Of a DNA stretch of 64,000 nt, positions 52,391 to 61,651 are shown piece by piece. Source of the stretch: Inhella proteolytica (GTDB lineage Bacteria > Pseudomonadota > Gammaproteobacteria > Burkholderiales > Burkholderiaceae_C). Below the pieces are notes generated by a model. That model was given only the letters and a program-made list of their open reading frames with translations, was not told where the DNA came from and searched no databases. Position 1 is the stretch's first letter; each line of letters begins with the position of its first letter. Position numbers and translations under genes: made by a program. Location of the stretch: contig NZ_JAEDAK010000003.1 of assembly GCF_016093275.1 (NCBI RefSeq), forward strand, positions 124,001 to 188,000, in the 5' to 3' direction.

Positions 52391-55300
52391 ATGGGCTGGC
52401 TGAGCTTGCGCGGGCATGCGCTGCGGGTACGCGATTGGGTGGTGGCAGGCGGCGTGGCGCTGGCCCTTACGGCCTGTGGGGGAGGCACCGAACCCGGCCC
52501 CTTCGTGCAAAAGCGCCAGGCCAGCGCCGCCGAAGCCCCAAACCCCACGCTGGGTGACGGCCCGTTCCAGACGGTGCTGCAGCCGGTGCCCCCGCAGGTA
52601 GGCACGGGCGGCGGCGGTGCCGCCACCACGCTGACCCTCCACTACCAGCGCAGCGACGGCAACACCGCCGGCTGGCAGGTGCACAGCTGGGGCGCCGCGG
52701 CCGACCCCGGCTGGAACCAGGGCCACAACCCCGTGGGGCAGGACGGCTTTGGCGCCGTGTACGAACTGCCCCTGGTGGCCGGCAGCGGTTCGGTGGGCTA
52801 TCTGTTCCACAAGGGCGACGACAAGGACCACGGCGGCGCGGACCAGAGCTGGACCCTGCAGCCCGGCAAGAACGAGATCTGGCGCCGCCAGGGCGATGCC
52901 AGCACCTACACCAGCCCCCCGGCCGGCCCCGGCCAGCCGCCGGACCTGCACACCGTGCGCGTGCACTACAAGCGCCTCGACGGCGCCTACAGCGCCTGGG
53001 GCCTGCACCTGTGGCCCTGGAACGGCATGGACGTGGCGCGGCTCCCCGCCGGCCTGGCCATCAACCAGTGGAATGCCGCCGTGGGCTTCGAGCAGATGCC
53101 CGGCTACGCAGCCGGCAGCGGCGAGCTGGTGTTCGACATCCCGGTGCTGAACCCGCGCCAGGACGCCAGCCGCGAAGCGCTCGAATTCATCATCCACGGC
53201 AAGGCCCCGAACGAGAACGACAAGGATGGCCGGCCCGACAACATCCGCGTGGCCTACGCCGGCCTGCGCGCGGTCGAAGGCGTGGCCTCCATCTGGCTGG
53301 TGCAAGGCGACGCCACCGTGTACCTGGCGCCGCCGGACCTGCGCCGCGTCTCCAGCACCGATGCGCGCGCCTACTGGCTGGACCCGCAGCGCATCCAGTG
53401 GCCCGCCCATGACGGGCGCGGCACCGTGAAGATCCACTACTCCGCCAGGGGGCAGCTGGTGGTGGTGAAAGACGAGCCGGTGCGCGGCAGCGATGCCAGC
53501 GTGGCGCTGGAGCCCGACACCAGCGCCCTGCCCCAGCCCCTGGCCGAGCGCTTCGGCTGGATTGGCGCCGGCGCGCGCTTCCGCCTGCCTGATGCCATCC
53601 TGCCCAGCCTGTGGATCGGGCTGCAGGGGCAGCTGCTGATCGTGGAAGAGGACGATCAGGGCCGGGTGCAGAACGCCACCAGCCTGCAGACGCCGGGCGC
53701 GCTCGATGCGCTGTACGCCCCGGCCGGGGAACTGAACGACCTGGGCGCGCAGGTGAGCGCGGAAGGCGCCCGCTGGCGCCTGTGGGCCCCCACGGCGCAG
53801 CGTGTCACCGTCTACGTCTACCCGAGTGCCGGTGCGCCCGCCAGCCAGGCCATCGAAGCCCGTTTCGACCCCGCCACCGGCAGCTGGGTGGCCAGCGCCA
53901 CCGGCGATCTCCGCGGCCAGTTCTACCGCTACGGCGTGGAGCTGTTCGTGCGCGGCGTGGGCCTGGTGCGCAACCTGGTGACGGACCCCTACAGCGTGTC
54001 GCTCAGCGCCGATGGCCGCCGCAGCGCGCTGGTGGACCTGGCCGACGCCCGCACCCAGCCGCCCGGCTGGGCCGGAGTCAAGCCGCCGCAAACCGTGGCC
54101 GCTGCCACCGACATGAGCATCTACGAGCTGCATGTGCGCGATTTCTCCGCCAGCGACGCCAGCGTGCCCGCCGCCCTGCGCGGCAAGTTCGCCGCCTTTG
54201 GCGAGCGCAGCAGCGCCGGCATGAAGCACCTGAAGGCCCTGGCCGACGCCGGCCTGACCGACGTGCACCTGCTGCCCGTCTACGACTTCAGCAGCGTGCC
54301 CGAAACCGGCTGCAGCACGCCCAGCCCTGCCGGCGGCGCGGCGGATGAAACCCAGCAGGCCCTGGTGGCCGCCACCCAGGGCAGCGACTGCTTCAACTGG
54401 GGCTACGACCCGCAGCACTTCAACGCCCCCGAGGGCAGCTACAGCAGCGACGCCAATGACCCCTTCGCCCGCGTGCGCGAGTTCCGCACCCTGGTGCAGG
54501 GCCTGCACCAAGTGGGCCTGCGCGTGGGCATGGACGTGGTGTTCAACCACACCAGCGCCAGCGGCCAGAACGAGCGCTCGGTGCTGGACCGCATCGTGCC
54601 CGGCTACTACCACCGGTTGAATGCCGAGGGCGGCATCGAGCGCAGCACCTGCTGCGAGAACACCGCCACCGAGCATTTGATGATGGCCAAGCTGATGAGC
54701 GACTCGGTGCTGCTGTGGGCGCGCGAGTACCAGATCAGCTCCTTCCGCTTCGACCTGATGGGCCACCAGCCGCTGGCGGCGATGGCGGTCATACGGGCCC
54801 GCCTGAAGGCCGAGCTGGGCCGCGAGGTGCAACTGCTGGGCGAGGGCTGGAACTTCGGCGAGGTGGCCGACAACCGCCGCTTCGTGCAGGCCAGCCAGCT
54901 CAACCTGGCCGGCAGCGGCATCGGCAGCTTCAACGACCGCCTGCGCGACGCCGTGCGCGGCAGCAGCTTTGGTGAAGGCAACAGCTTCGTCGGCAATCAG
55001 GGTTTCGTGAACGGCGCCTTCTACGACCCCAACCCGCAGGGCGGCGGCAAGACGCGCGGTGACCTGCTGTGGGCGGGGGATCTGATCAAGGCCGGCCTGG
55101 CCGGTTCGGTGCGCAGCTACGAGTTGCAGACCCACTGGGACGCGCAGCAGCGGCTGGATCAGCTGGGCAACCAGGTGGTGGGCTATGTGGCCGAGCCCGG
55201 CGAGGTCATCAACTACGTCGAGAACCACGACAACCACACCCTGTTCGACCTCAACGCCTTCCGCCTGCCGCCCGGCACCAGCCGCGGCGACCGGGCGCGC

Positions 55301-55945
55301 GTGCAGATCCTGGCCGCCGCGCTCAACACCTTCGCCCAGGGCGTGCCCTACTTCCACGCCGGCGTGGACACCCTGCGCAGCAAGAGCCTGGACCGCAACA
55401 GCTACGACGCCGGCGACTGGTTCAACCGCCTGGACTGGAGCTACGCCGACAACTTCTTCGCCACCGGCCTGCCGCTGAAGGGCGAGAACCAGGCCAACTG
55501 GGCGGTGGCGCGCCCGCTGTTGCAGGACGCCGGCATCAAGCCCACGCCGGCCGAGATCGCCTGGACGCGCGACGCCTTCCGCGACCTGCTGAAGATCCGC
55601 GCCAGCACCACCCTGCTGCGCCTGCGCACCGCCGCCGACATCCGCGAGCGCCTGCGCTTCCACAACACCGGCTCGGGCCAGGTGGCCACCGTCATCGCCG
55701 CCTCCATCGACGGCAGCGCCTACCCCGGCGCGCGCTATGCCGAGCTGCTGTACTTCGTGAACGTGGACAAGCAGCCGCAGCAGCTGCAACTCGATGCATT
55801 CAAGGGCAAGCAGCTGCAACTGCACCCGGTGCAGCAGGCAGCCTCGGCGGCCGATGCCCGCGTGCGCCAGGAAGCGCGCTTCGATACCGCCAGCGGCCGC
55901 TTCACGCTGCCGGCCCGCTCGGCGGTGGTGTTTGTGCGGCATTGA
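52391..55945 (+). CDS. pulA: Pullulanase-type alpha-1,6-glucosidase, lipoprotein (GH13)
   Basis: 1184 residues with GGAG just before the ATG. A lipoprotein signal ends at C29 ('ALTAC'). Two CBM41/PUD starch-binding repeats follow: about 78-175 ('LTLHYQRSDGNTAGWQVHSWG') and 187-320 ('VRVHYKRLDGAYSAWGLHLWPW'). Next come an N-terminal domain, a CBM48 region and the GH13 barrel: 'YELHVRDFS', 'GMDVVFNHT', nucleophile D788 in 'FRFDLMG', acid E818 in 'LLGEGW' and D947 in 'VENHDNHT'. It hydrolyses alpha-1,6 branches of pullulan, starch or glycogen at the cell surface. Type II secretion genes are not in the window. Confidence 0.95.
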   Translation: MGWLSLRGHALRVRDWVVAGGVALALTACGGGTEPGPFVQKRQASAAEAPNPTLGDGPFQTVLQPVPPQVGTGGGGAATTLTLHYQRSDGNTAGWQVHSWGAAADPGWNQGHNPVGQDGFGAVYELPLVAGSGSVGYLFHKGDDKDHGGADQSWTLQPGKNEIWRRQGDASTYTSPPAGPGQPPDLHTVRVHYKRLDGAYSAWGLHLWPWNGMDVARLPAGLAINQWNAAVGFEQMPGYAAGSGELVFDIPVLNPRQDASREALEFIIHGKAPNENDKDGRPDNIRVAYAGLRAVEGVASIWLVQGDATVYLAPPDLRRVSSTDARAYWLDPQRIQWPAHDGRGTVKIHYSARGQLVVVKDEPVRGSDASVALEPDTSALPQPLAERFGWIGAGARFRLPDAILPSLWIGLQGQLLIVEEDDQGRVQNATSLQTPGALDALYAPAGELNDLGAQVSAEGARWRLWAPTAQRVTVYVYPSAGAPASQAIEARFDPATGSWVASATGDLRGQFYRYGVELFVRGVGLVRNLVTDPYSVSLSADGRRSALVDLADARTQPPGWAGVKPPQTVAAATDMSIYELHVRDFSASDASVPAALRGKFAAFGERSSAGMKHLKALADAGLTDVHLLPVYDFSSVPETGCSTPSPAGGAADETQQALVAATQGSDCFNWGYDPQHFNAPEGSYSSDANDPFARVREFRTLVQGLHQVGLRVGMDVVFNHTSASGQNERSVLDRIVPGYYHRLNAEGGIERSTCCENTATEHLMMAKLMSDSVLLWAREYQISSFRFDLMGHQPLAAMAVIRARLKAELGREVQLLGEGWNFGEVADNRRFVQASQLNLAGSGIGSFNDRLRDAVRGSSFGEGNSFVGNQGFVNGAFYDPNPQGGGKTRGDLLWAGDLIKAGLAGSVRSYELQTHWDAQQRLDQLGNQVVGYVAEPGEVINYVENHDNHTLFDLNAFRLPPGTSRGDRARVQILAAALNTFAQGVPYFHAGVDTLRSKSLDRNSYDAGDWFNRLDWSYADNFFATGLPLKGENQANWAVARPLLQDAGIKPTPAEIAWTRDAFRDLLKIRASTTLLRLRTAADIRERLRFHNTGSGQVATVIAASIDGSAYPGARYAELLYFVNVDKQPQQLQLDAFKGKQLQLHPVQQAASAADARVRQEARFDTASGRFTLPARSAVVFVRH

Positions 55946-56065
55946 TCACGAATGGCGCCGGCGGGAGAGCCTGGCTTGCCCAGAAGCGAGGCGGATTAGG
56001 GGTCGGCTCGTAACAGGTGCGCAGACGGTGCGGCATAGGATCGCCGCCCTGCTCTTTCGTCCACC

Positions 56066-57298
56066 ATGCCGCCGCCCCGCAAAACCGCCCCGCCCAGCGC
56101 CGCCACGCCCGCGCAGCCGTCCCAGGCCGGCGGCTTTGCGCAGCTGGTGGCCAGCCTGAGCCAGAGCGCAGCGGCCAGCAGCACACCGCGGCGTGCCCGC
56201 ACGCGCAAGCCCCCCGAGCCCCCGCCCGGCCCCCTGGCCGAGCAGCTGCTGCAGGCCGAACAAGCCAGCCGCGAAGGCCGCCTGGCCTTCACGCAGCAAA
56301 CCTGCGAGCGCCTGTGGCCGCAGCTGCAGGCCGAGGGCACGGCCGAGCAACAAGGCCTGTGCCAGCACCTGCTGGCCCTATGCCTGCAGTACGCCGGCCG
56401 TCTGCGCGAAGCCGTGCAGGCGGGCTACGCCGCCCTCGCCTGCTTCGAGCGCTGCGCCCCCCGCCCCTGCCCGGTGCGCCTGTTGCGCGGCCTGGGGCTG
56501 CACTCCGTCTCGCTGGCGCGCCTGGGTGCGCAGACCGAGGTGCGCCGCCTGTTTGAGCGCGCCGCCACGCTGCTGCCTGGCATCGAGGCCGAGCGTGAGC
56601 ACTGCATCTTCTGGAACAACGCCGGCGCCGCCCTGCACGAGCTGGGCGAGCTGGACGCCGCCTGTTCGGCCGCCGAACAGGCGCTGCGCCTGCTGCCGCC
56701 GGGCGAGCCCGGACTGCGCGCCATCTGCCAGGCCAATCTGCAGCACTACCGCCTGCAGAAGGCGCTGGAGCGCGAGCACAGCCCCGCCCTGCGCCCGGCG
56801 CTGCAGGCCATGTTGGAGGGCATCGACGAGCTGGCCCGCGACGGCCAGCACCATCTGCTGACCCGCACCGCCGAACGCGCGGCCGAAGCCCTGCAGCGCC
56901 TGGGCGAGAACGAGCGTGCGCTGGCCCTGCTGCAGCGCTGCAGCGGCTTGGTCGAACGCGCCGGCCTGGGCTCGGACCGCGGCGTGCTGGAGCTGAACCT
57001 GGCCCGGCTGGAGCGCCAGGCCGGCCGCCACCGCAGCGCCGCCGCCCACATGGCGCTGGCGCTGCAACTGCTGGCCGACAGCCCCGAACTGGAGCGCCAG
57101 GCGCAGGCCCATCTGGAGCAATCGGCGCTGGCCGAGGCCCAGGGCCACTGGCGCGCGGCGCTGGACAGCTTCAAGCGCCACGCCGAGGCACAGATGACCC
57201 TGCTCAAGCGCCAGGCCGAGGGGCGCGATGCCGTGCAGGCGGCCTGCCTGGCGCTGCAGGCGAGCGTGGGGCCGGGGGGCGGCTCGCTGCCGGGCTGA
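56066..57298 (+). CDS. TPR-repeat protein without an identifiable output domain
   Basis: 410 residues. The first ~75 are Pro/Ala-rich and probably disordered. From about 75 to 390 there are tetratricopeptide-like helix pairs: 'CQHLLALCLQYAGRLREAVQAGYAALACFER', 'FWNNAGAALHELGELDAACSAAEQALRLLP', 'RAAEALQRLGENERALALLQRCSGLV'. The last helix ('RAALDSFKRHAEAQMTLLKRQAEGRDA') resembles the linker that joins TPR arrays to GGDEF domains in other bacteria, but here the protein ends after it. It has no signal peptide and presumably acts as a cytoplasmic scaffold. Confidence 0.6.
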   Translation: MPPPRKTAPPSAATPAQPSQAGGFAQLVASLSQSAAASSTPRRARTRKPPEPPPGPLAEQLLQAEQASREGRLAFTQQTCERLWPQLQAEGTAEQQGLCQHLLALCLQYAGRLREAVQAGYAALACFERCAPRPCPVRLLRGLGLHSVSLARLGAQTEVRRLFERAATLLPGIEAEREHCIFWNNAGAALHELGELDAACSAAEQALRLLPPGEPGLRAICQANLQHYRLQKALEREHSPALRPALQAMLEGIDELARDGQHHLLTRTAERAAEALQRLGENERALALLQRCSGLVERAGLGSDRGVLELNLARLERQAGRHRSAAAHMALALQLLADSPELERQAQAHLEQSALAEAQGHWRAALDSFKRHAEAQMTLLKRQAEGRDAVQAACLALQASVGPGGGSLPG

Positions 57299-57310
57299 GG
57301 GCTCAGCCGC

Positions 57311-57937
57311 TCAGTTCGCGGTCTTCTGGAAGTACTTCTGCAGGCAGGGCGCGTTCAGCATCGCCAGCTTGCGCGCATACATCGTGCTGAAGGCATCCAC
57401 CGCAATCTTGGGCGCGTTCAGCGGGTCGCAGGCGGCGCCACCAAAGCCCCAGATGTAGTCGTCAAACACCAGCACGCCGCCCACGCGCAGCAGGCGGAAG
57501 GCCAGCACGGCGTCGCACAGCACGTCGGGCGCCTGGTGCGAGCCGTCCACGTAAGCGAAATCGAAGTAGCCGGCCTTGCCCTCGACCAGCAGCTTGGCCA
57601 GCTGCCCGTCGCTGTAGCCCTTGTGCTTGTGCACCACCACGGGGTGCGCGGCGGCGGCGCTGGCCTTGGCCACATTGGCGTCGAAGCGCTGCTCCACCGC
57701 GCCCATGTTCAGGCCGGCGTGTTCCATGCCGCCTTCCCAGGTGTCCACGCAGTGCAGCTCCAGCGCCTGTTGGGCGCCGAGCTTGTCGATCAGGTAGCAG
57801 ACGCTGGCGCCCTCGAAGCTGCCGATCTCCAGGATGCGTGCCGGCTTGATGCTGGGGATCAGCGCTTCCCACACCGGGCGTGCGCCCATCTCGAACCAGT
57901 TGTTGGACAGCTCGTAGCGGCTCGCGGTGTCGGACAT
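57311..57937 (-). CDS. Class I SAM-dependent methyltransferase (Methyltransf_24-like)
   Basis: 208 residues from the ATG at 57937; an earlier in-frame ATG at 57985 reads through unlikely sequence. The SAM site is 'ARILEIGSFEGASVCYLIDKLG' (E-I-G-S-x-x-G). 'LHCVDTWEGG' and 'FDFAYVDGSHQAPDVLCDAVLAFRLLRVGGVLVFDDYIWG' are the D-G-x-H and D-D-Y elements typical of Methyltransf_24, many members of which modify glycans. It lies 83 bp after the HlyD gene in the exporter direction and may be part of that operon. Confidence 0.8.
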   Translation of the reverse strand: MSDTASRYELSNNWFEMGARPVWEALIPSIKPARILEIGSFEGASVCYLIDKLGAQQALELHCVDTWEGGMEHAGLNMGAVEQRFDANVAKASAAAAHPVVVHKHKGYSDGQLAKLLVEGKAGYFDFAYVDGSHQAPDVLCDAVLAFRLLRVGGVLVFDDYIWGFGGAACDPLNAPKIAVDAFSTMYARKLAMLNAPCLQKYFQKTAN

Positions 57938-58020
57938 GGCGGCTCCAGAAAAGGTCGCCGCATTCTCAGGGGCCGCGCGGCCCACCGAAGGGCCGCGCAG
58001 GCCGGTGGAAGCGGGGCTTT

Positions 58021-59223
58021 TCAGCGCTCGCGCAGGGCTTCCTGGCTCTTGAGCATCGGCCGGACCAGGTAACTGAGCACCGAGCGCTCACCGGTGCGGA
58101 TGTCCACCGTGGCCGCCATTCCGGGGATCAGCGGCAGCTGCTTGCCCTTGAGCTTCTTGAGCGTATTGCGCTCGCTCACCACCAGCACGCGGTAATAGCC
58201 GGCCTCGGCGCTTTTTTCGGATTCGCCCGCGGCATCCGGGCTGATGTAGTCCACCCGGCCCGACAGCCCGCCATAGATGTTGACGTCGTAGCCCGAAAGC
58301 TTGACCTCGGCCTTCTGGCCGATGCCGACGAAACCGATGTCGCGCGGCTTGACGCGCGCCTCCACCAGCACCCGCCCGCCCATGGGGGCGATCTCGAGGA
58401 TGGGCGCGCCGGTGGTGACGACACCGCCCACCGTGTTGATCTTGACGCTGCGCACCACACCATCCACCGGGCTGGTGAGCACGGTGCGCTTGAGCACATC
58501 ATCCTTGACGACCATCTGCTCTTCGACGGCGGCCAGGTCGTTCTGCACCCGCACCAGTTCGCTGCTGGCTTCCTGGCGGAAGCGGTTGATGCGCTCCTGC
58601 CGCGCCACCTGCATCTCGCCCAGCTGGCGCGTCAGGCGCATCACCTCGACATTGCTCATCAGCCCCTGGGCCGCCATCTGGCGCGCCACGGCCAGCTCCT
58701 TGTTCACCAGGGCCATGGAGTTGGACATGCCCGCCAGGGTCTCCTCCAGCAGCTTGCGGCGGCTGCGGAAGGACTCCAGCTCGGCGTCGGTGAACTTCTT
58801 GGCATCTGCCAGCTCGGGGGGGAACTTGGGCTCGCTGCCGTTGGCCTCGGCGCGCAGCCGGGTGGCCGTGGCCAGCAGGGCCAGGCGGCGCACCTGGCCT
58901 TCGTTCTGCGCGGCCTCCATGCGCGTCGGGTCCAGGCGCACCAGCTCCTGGCCCTTGGCCACCAGCTCGCCTTCCTTGACCAGCAGCTCGCCCAGCAAAC
59001 CGGGCTCGAGCGAGGAAATGATCTGAATCTGCCCGTCCGGCACGATGCGGCCTTCGGCGCGCGCCACCTCATCCACTTCGGCCAGCGAGGCCCAGACGAT
59101 GAAGCTGATCACCAGCGCCAGCATCAGGTAGAGCACCCAGGTGGAGCGCGGCAGGGCCTCGTCCACCTGCGCGGCAGCCAGCGGGCTCAGGAACTGGCCG
59201 TCCTTCGGGCCCAGACCGCTCAC
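58021..59223 (-). CDS. Type I secretion periplasmic adaptor (HlyD family)
   Basis: 400 residues. The GTG start at 59223 has a strong GGAGGG site seven bases upstream. A single TM helix (about 28-48) precedes a biotinyl-lipoyl-like half ('GRIVPDGQIQIISSLEPGLLGELLVKEGELVAKGQELVRLDPT'), a long coiled coil (about 100-245), the second half ('SPVDGVVRSVKINTVGGVVTTGAPILEI') and a beta-barrel ('PGMAATVDIRTGERSVLSYLVRP'), the HlyD family signature. It bridges the ABC exporter and TolC. It follows the ABC gene across a 58-bp gap that holds two palindromes. Confidence 0.94.
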   Translation of the reverse strand: MSGLGPKDGQFLSPLAAAQVDEALPRSTWVLYLMLALVISFIVWASLAEVDEVARAEGRIVPDGQIQIISSLEPGLLGELLVKEGELVAKGQELVRLDPTRMEAAQNEGQVRRLALLATATRLRAEANGSEPKFPPELADAKKFTDAELESFRSRRKLLEETLAGMSNSMALVNKELAVARQMAAQGLMSNVEVMRLTRQLGEMQVARQERINRFRQEASSELVRVQNDLAAVEEQMVVKDDVLKRTVLTSPVDGVVRSVKINTVGGVVTTGAPILEIAPMGGRVLVEARVKPRDIGFVGIGQKAEVKLSGYDVNIYGGLSGRVDYISPDAAGESEKSAEAGYYRVLVVSERNTLKKLKGKQLPLIPGMAATVDIRTGERSVLSYLVRPMLKSQEALRER

Positions 59224-59236
59224 TGGACCACCCTCC

Positions 59237-59267
59237 GGTCACTTCGTGACCACCTCCCCGAGGGAGG
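59237..59267. repeat. Paired palindromes in the ABC-hlyD gap
   Basis: GGTCAC-TTC-GTGACC (59237-59251) and CCTCC-CCGAG-GGAGG (59253-59267) stand side by side between the exporter genes. The arrangement looks like a short dispersed palindromic (REP-like) repeat of high-GC betaproteobacteria. The second one also carries the ribosome-site complement. A role in differential expression of the two genes is possible. Confidence 0.4.
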
Positions 59268-59281
59268 CCGTGCGGGAGCGC

Positions 59282-61636
59282 TCATAAGGTCGAGGACTTC
59301 GCCACCGGCTGCGCAGTGGGATGGATGCGCACCTTCTGGCCCTCGGCCGCCTCGGCGCCTGCCGGCGGACGGGTGCCCGAGAGGGCCGCCAGCACGGCAT
59401 CACGCGGCCCATCCATCACCACGCGGCCGGCATCCACCACCACGATGCGCTGCACCAGCTCCAGCACCGCCGGGCGGTGGGTGACGACGATCAGGCTACC
59501 TTGGCTGGCCGCCATCGCATCCTTCAGCTGGCGCAGGAACTGCAGCTCGCTCTGGGCGTCCATGCTGCTGGTGGGTTCGTCCATCAGCAGGATCTGGGGC
59601 TTGTGGACCAGGGCACGCGCCAGCGCCACCAGCTGGCGCTGGCCGCCGCTGAGCTGGCCACCCATCTCGCCCACGTTCAGGTCCCAGCCCTGCGGGTGGC
59701 CAGCCACCACGCGGTCCAGGCCGGTCAAGCGCGCCACTTCGGCCAGGCGGCTCGCGTCCATGTCGCCGCGGCCCATGGTGACGTTGTCGCGCAGCGTGCC
59801 GTTGAAGAGTCGCGGCTCCTGGCCGACGAAGCCCATGCGGGCACGGAACTCAGCCGGGTCGATCTGGCGCAGGTCCACGCCGTCCAGCTCCACCGCGCCC
59901 TCGGTGGGCTGGTAGAGGCCGGCGAGCAGGCGCAGGATGGTGCTCTTGCCCGAGCCGATGCGACCCAGCACGGCCACCCGCTCACCCGGCTCGAACTTCA
60001 GGCCCACCGCCTTGAGCACCTTGGGCGGGTTGCCGTCCACACCGGCCGGCAGCGGGTAGCAGAAGCCCACGTCGTTCAGCGCCAACCGCCCCTTCACGTC
60101 CTTGAGCGGCACATAGGCACGGTGCGCCTCGCGCTCCTGCGGCTTGGCCATCAGCTTGTTCAGCGCCATCAGGCAGGCCTTGGCGCCCTGGTAGCGCGTG
60201 GTCAGCGAAACCAGGGACGACAGCGGCGCCAACGCACGGCTGGCGAACATCACCGCCGCCACCAGCGCACCCTGGGTGGTCTGCCCGTCCTTGATCAGGT
60301 AGACGCCCCAGACCAGGATGATCAGCGTGATCAGCTGCTGCGCCGTCATGGTCAGGTTGTTGGACAGGGCCATCAGCGTGCGCGAGCGCAGCGAGGCCTC
60401 GGCCGCGACCGCCGTGGCGGATTCGTAGCGGCGGATGAAGCGGCCCTGCGCACCCGAGGTCTTCAGGTCTTCCAGGCCTTCCAGCGCCTCCACCAGCGTG
60501 CCCTGCAGGTCGGCCTGCTCCTGCTGGTGCGCTTGCTGCATGCGGCGCTGGCGCGACTGGATGAACCAGGTCAGGCCGAACAGCACCGGCACGGCCAGCG
60601 CCAGCACCCAGCCCAGCGGCCCCGCCACCACGAAGGTGATGCCGATGAAGACCAGCACGAAGGGCAGATCGGACACCACCGACAGCGAGGCCGAGGCGAA
60701 GAAGTCGCGCACCACCTCGATCTGCCCCAGCTGGTAGCCATAGGCGCCAGCCGATTCGGGCCGGTGCTCCATGCGCACGCCCAAGGTGTGGCGAAACAGC
60801 TTGGAGCCGACGATCAGGTCGGTCTTGCGGCCGGCCAGATCGATCAGATGGCTGCGCAGCTGACGCGCGAACAGGTCGAAGGTCAGCGCGATGGCGCCGC
60901 CCACTGCCAGGGTCCAGAGCGTGACGGTGGACTGCGTGGGGATGACCTTGTCGAAGATCACCGAGGTGATCAGGCCGATCGCCAGCAACAGCACATTGGA
61001 AAGCAGCGCCGCCACCATGGATGCCCGGTAGTAGGGTGTGAAACGCTTCAGCGTGCCCCAGAGCCAGTGTTCGTCGCTGCCGGCCAGCAGCTGCTCGGCG
61101 CGACGCTCGCTGGCGCTTTCCAGCTTGGGTGTGGCCACCAGCAGGAAGCCGCTGTACTCGGCCGCCAGTTCCTCGGCCCCGGCCTGCACGGCCTGGCCGT
61201 CGCCGTCCGGGAACACCACCTCGTAGCGGGCCGGGCCTTCGCCATCGAGCTTGCGCACCAGCACGCAGGCGTCGCCCTCGCCCAGCAGCAGCACCGCCGG
61301 CAGCAGCAGCGGGTTGATCTCGGAGATGCGCTTGGGCAGCAGGCCGGCGTTGTAGCCGCTCTCGCGCAGGATGCGCAGGGCCTGGTTGGGGGTGACCAGT
61401 TCGTCGACCGGCTGCTCGGCACGCAGGCTTTCGGGCGAGCGCGGCTTGCCGTGGAAAGCCGTCAGCCAGGCCAGGCATTGCAGCAGCGGGTCGCCGCGGC
61501 CGGAGGCACCGGCGGGCGCCTTGGCTTCGTCCTTGGGCGGGGTGTAGGCCGGCGCCACCTGCAACGGCGAGCGCCCGCCGCGCGGGCTGGCGCCGCGCGG
61601 TGGCTCGTCGAAGAAGGGATCCGGCTTGTCAGGCAT
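59282..61636 (-). CDS. Type I secretion ABC exporter, LssB-like, with inactive C39-like domain
   Basis: 784 residues. About 28-170 is a C39 peptidase-like domain ('GDPLLQCLAWLTAFHGK', 'AVLLLGEGDACVLV') without the usual catalytic Gln/Cys arrangement, as in exporters that do not cut a leader. About 200-490 is the six-helix permease. The ATPase has Walker A 'GRIGSGKST', signature 'LSGGQRQ' and Walker B 'ILLMDEPTSSMD'. This architecture fits the LssB/LapB group, which exports large adhesins. The gene lies 15 bp after the GT41 gene and before hlyD. The giant octad-repeat protein is the obvious substrate candidate in the window. Confidence 0.94.
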   Translation of the reverse strand: MPDKPDPFFDEPPRGASPRGGRSPLQVAPAYTPPKDEAKAPAGASGRGDPLLQCLAWLTAFHGKPRSPESLRAEQPVDELVTPNQALRILRESGYNAGLLPKRISEINPLLLPAVLLLGEGDACVLVRKLDGEGPARYEVVFPDGDGQAVQAGAEELAAEYSGFLLVATPKLESASERRAEQLLAGSDEHWLWGTLKRFTPYYRASMVAALLSNVLLLAIGLITSVIFDKVIPTQSTVTLWTLAVGGAIALTFDLFARQLRSHLIDLAGRKTDLIVGSKLFRHTLGVRMEHRPESAGAYGYQLGQIEVVRDFFASASLSVVSDLPFVLVFIGITFVVAGPLGWVLALAVPVLFGLTWFIQSRQRRMQQAHQQEQADLQGTLVEALEGLEDLKTSGAQGRFIRRYESATAVAAEASLRSRTLMALSNNLTMTAQQLITLIILVWGVYLIKDGQTTQGALVAAVMFASRALAPLSSLVSLTTRYQGAKACLMALNKLMAKPQEREAHRAYVPLKDVKGRLALNDVGFCYPLPAGVDGNPPKVLKAVGLKFEPGERVAVLGRIGSGKSTILRLLAGLYQPTEGAVELDGVDLRQIDPAEFRARMGFVGQEPRLFNGTLRDNVTMGRGDMDASRLAEVARLTGLDRVVAGHPQGWDLNVGEMGGQLSGGQRQLVALARALVHKPQILLMDEPTSSMDAQSELQFLRQLKDAMAASQGSLIVVTHRPAVLELVQRIVVVDAGRVVMDGPRDAVLAALSGTRPPAGAEAAEGQKVRIHPTAQPVAKSSTL

Positions 61637-61651
61637 TCACGGCAATCGGTG

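Noticed and set aside
52352-55942. Minus-strand 1196-codon frame opposite the pullulanase gene
   Set aside because: The plus-strand pullulanase has every catalytic motif and a good ribosome site; the antisense product is His/Val/Gly-rich nonsense.
59282-61636. Bacteriocin-type exporter with leader-cutting C39 protease
   Set aside because: The N-terminal domain is C39-like but lacks a recognisable catalytic Gln/Cys arrangement, which fits exporters of large proteins instead.
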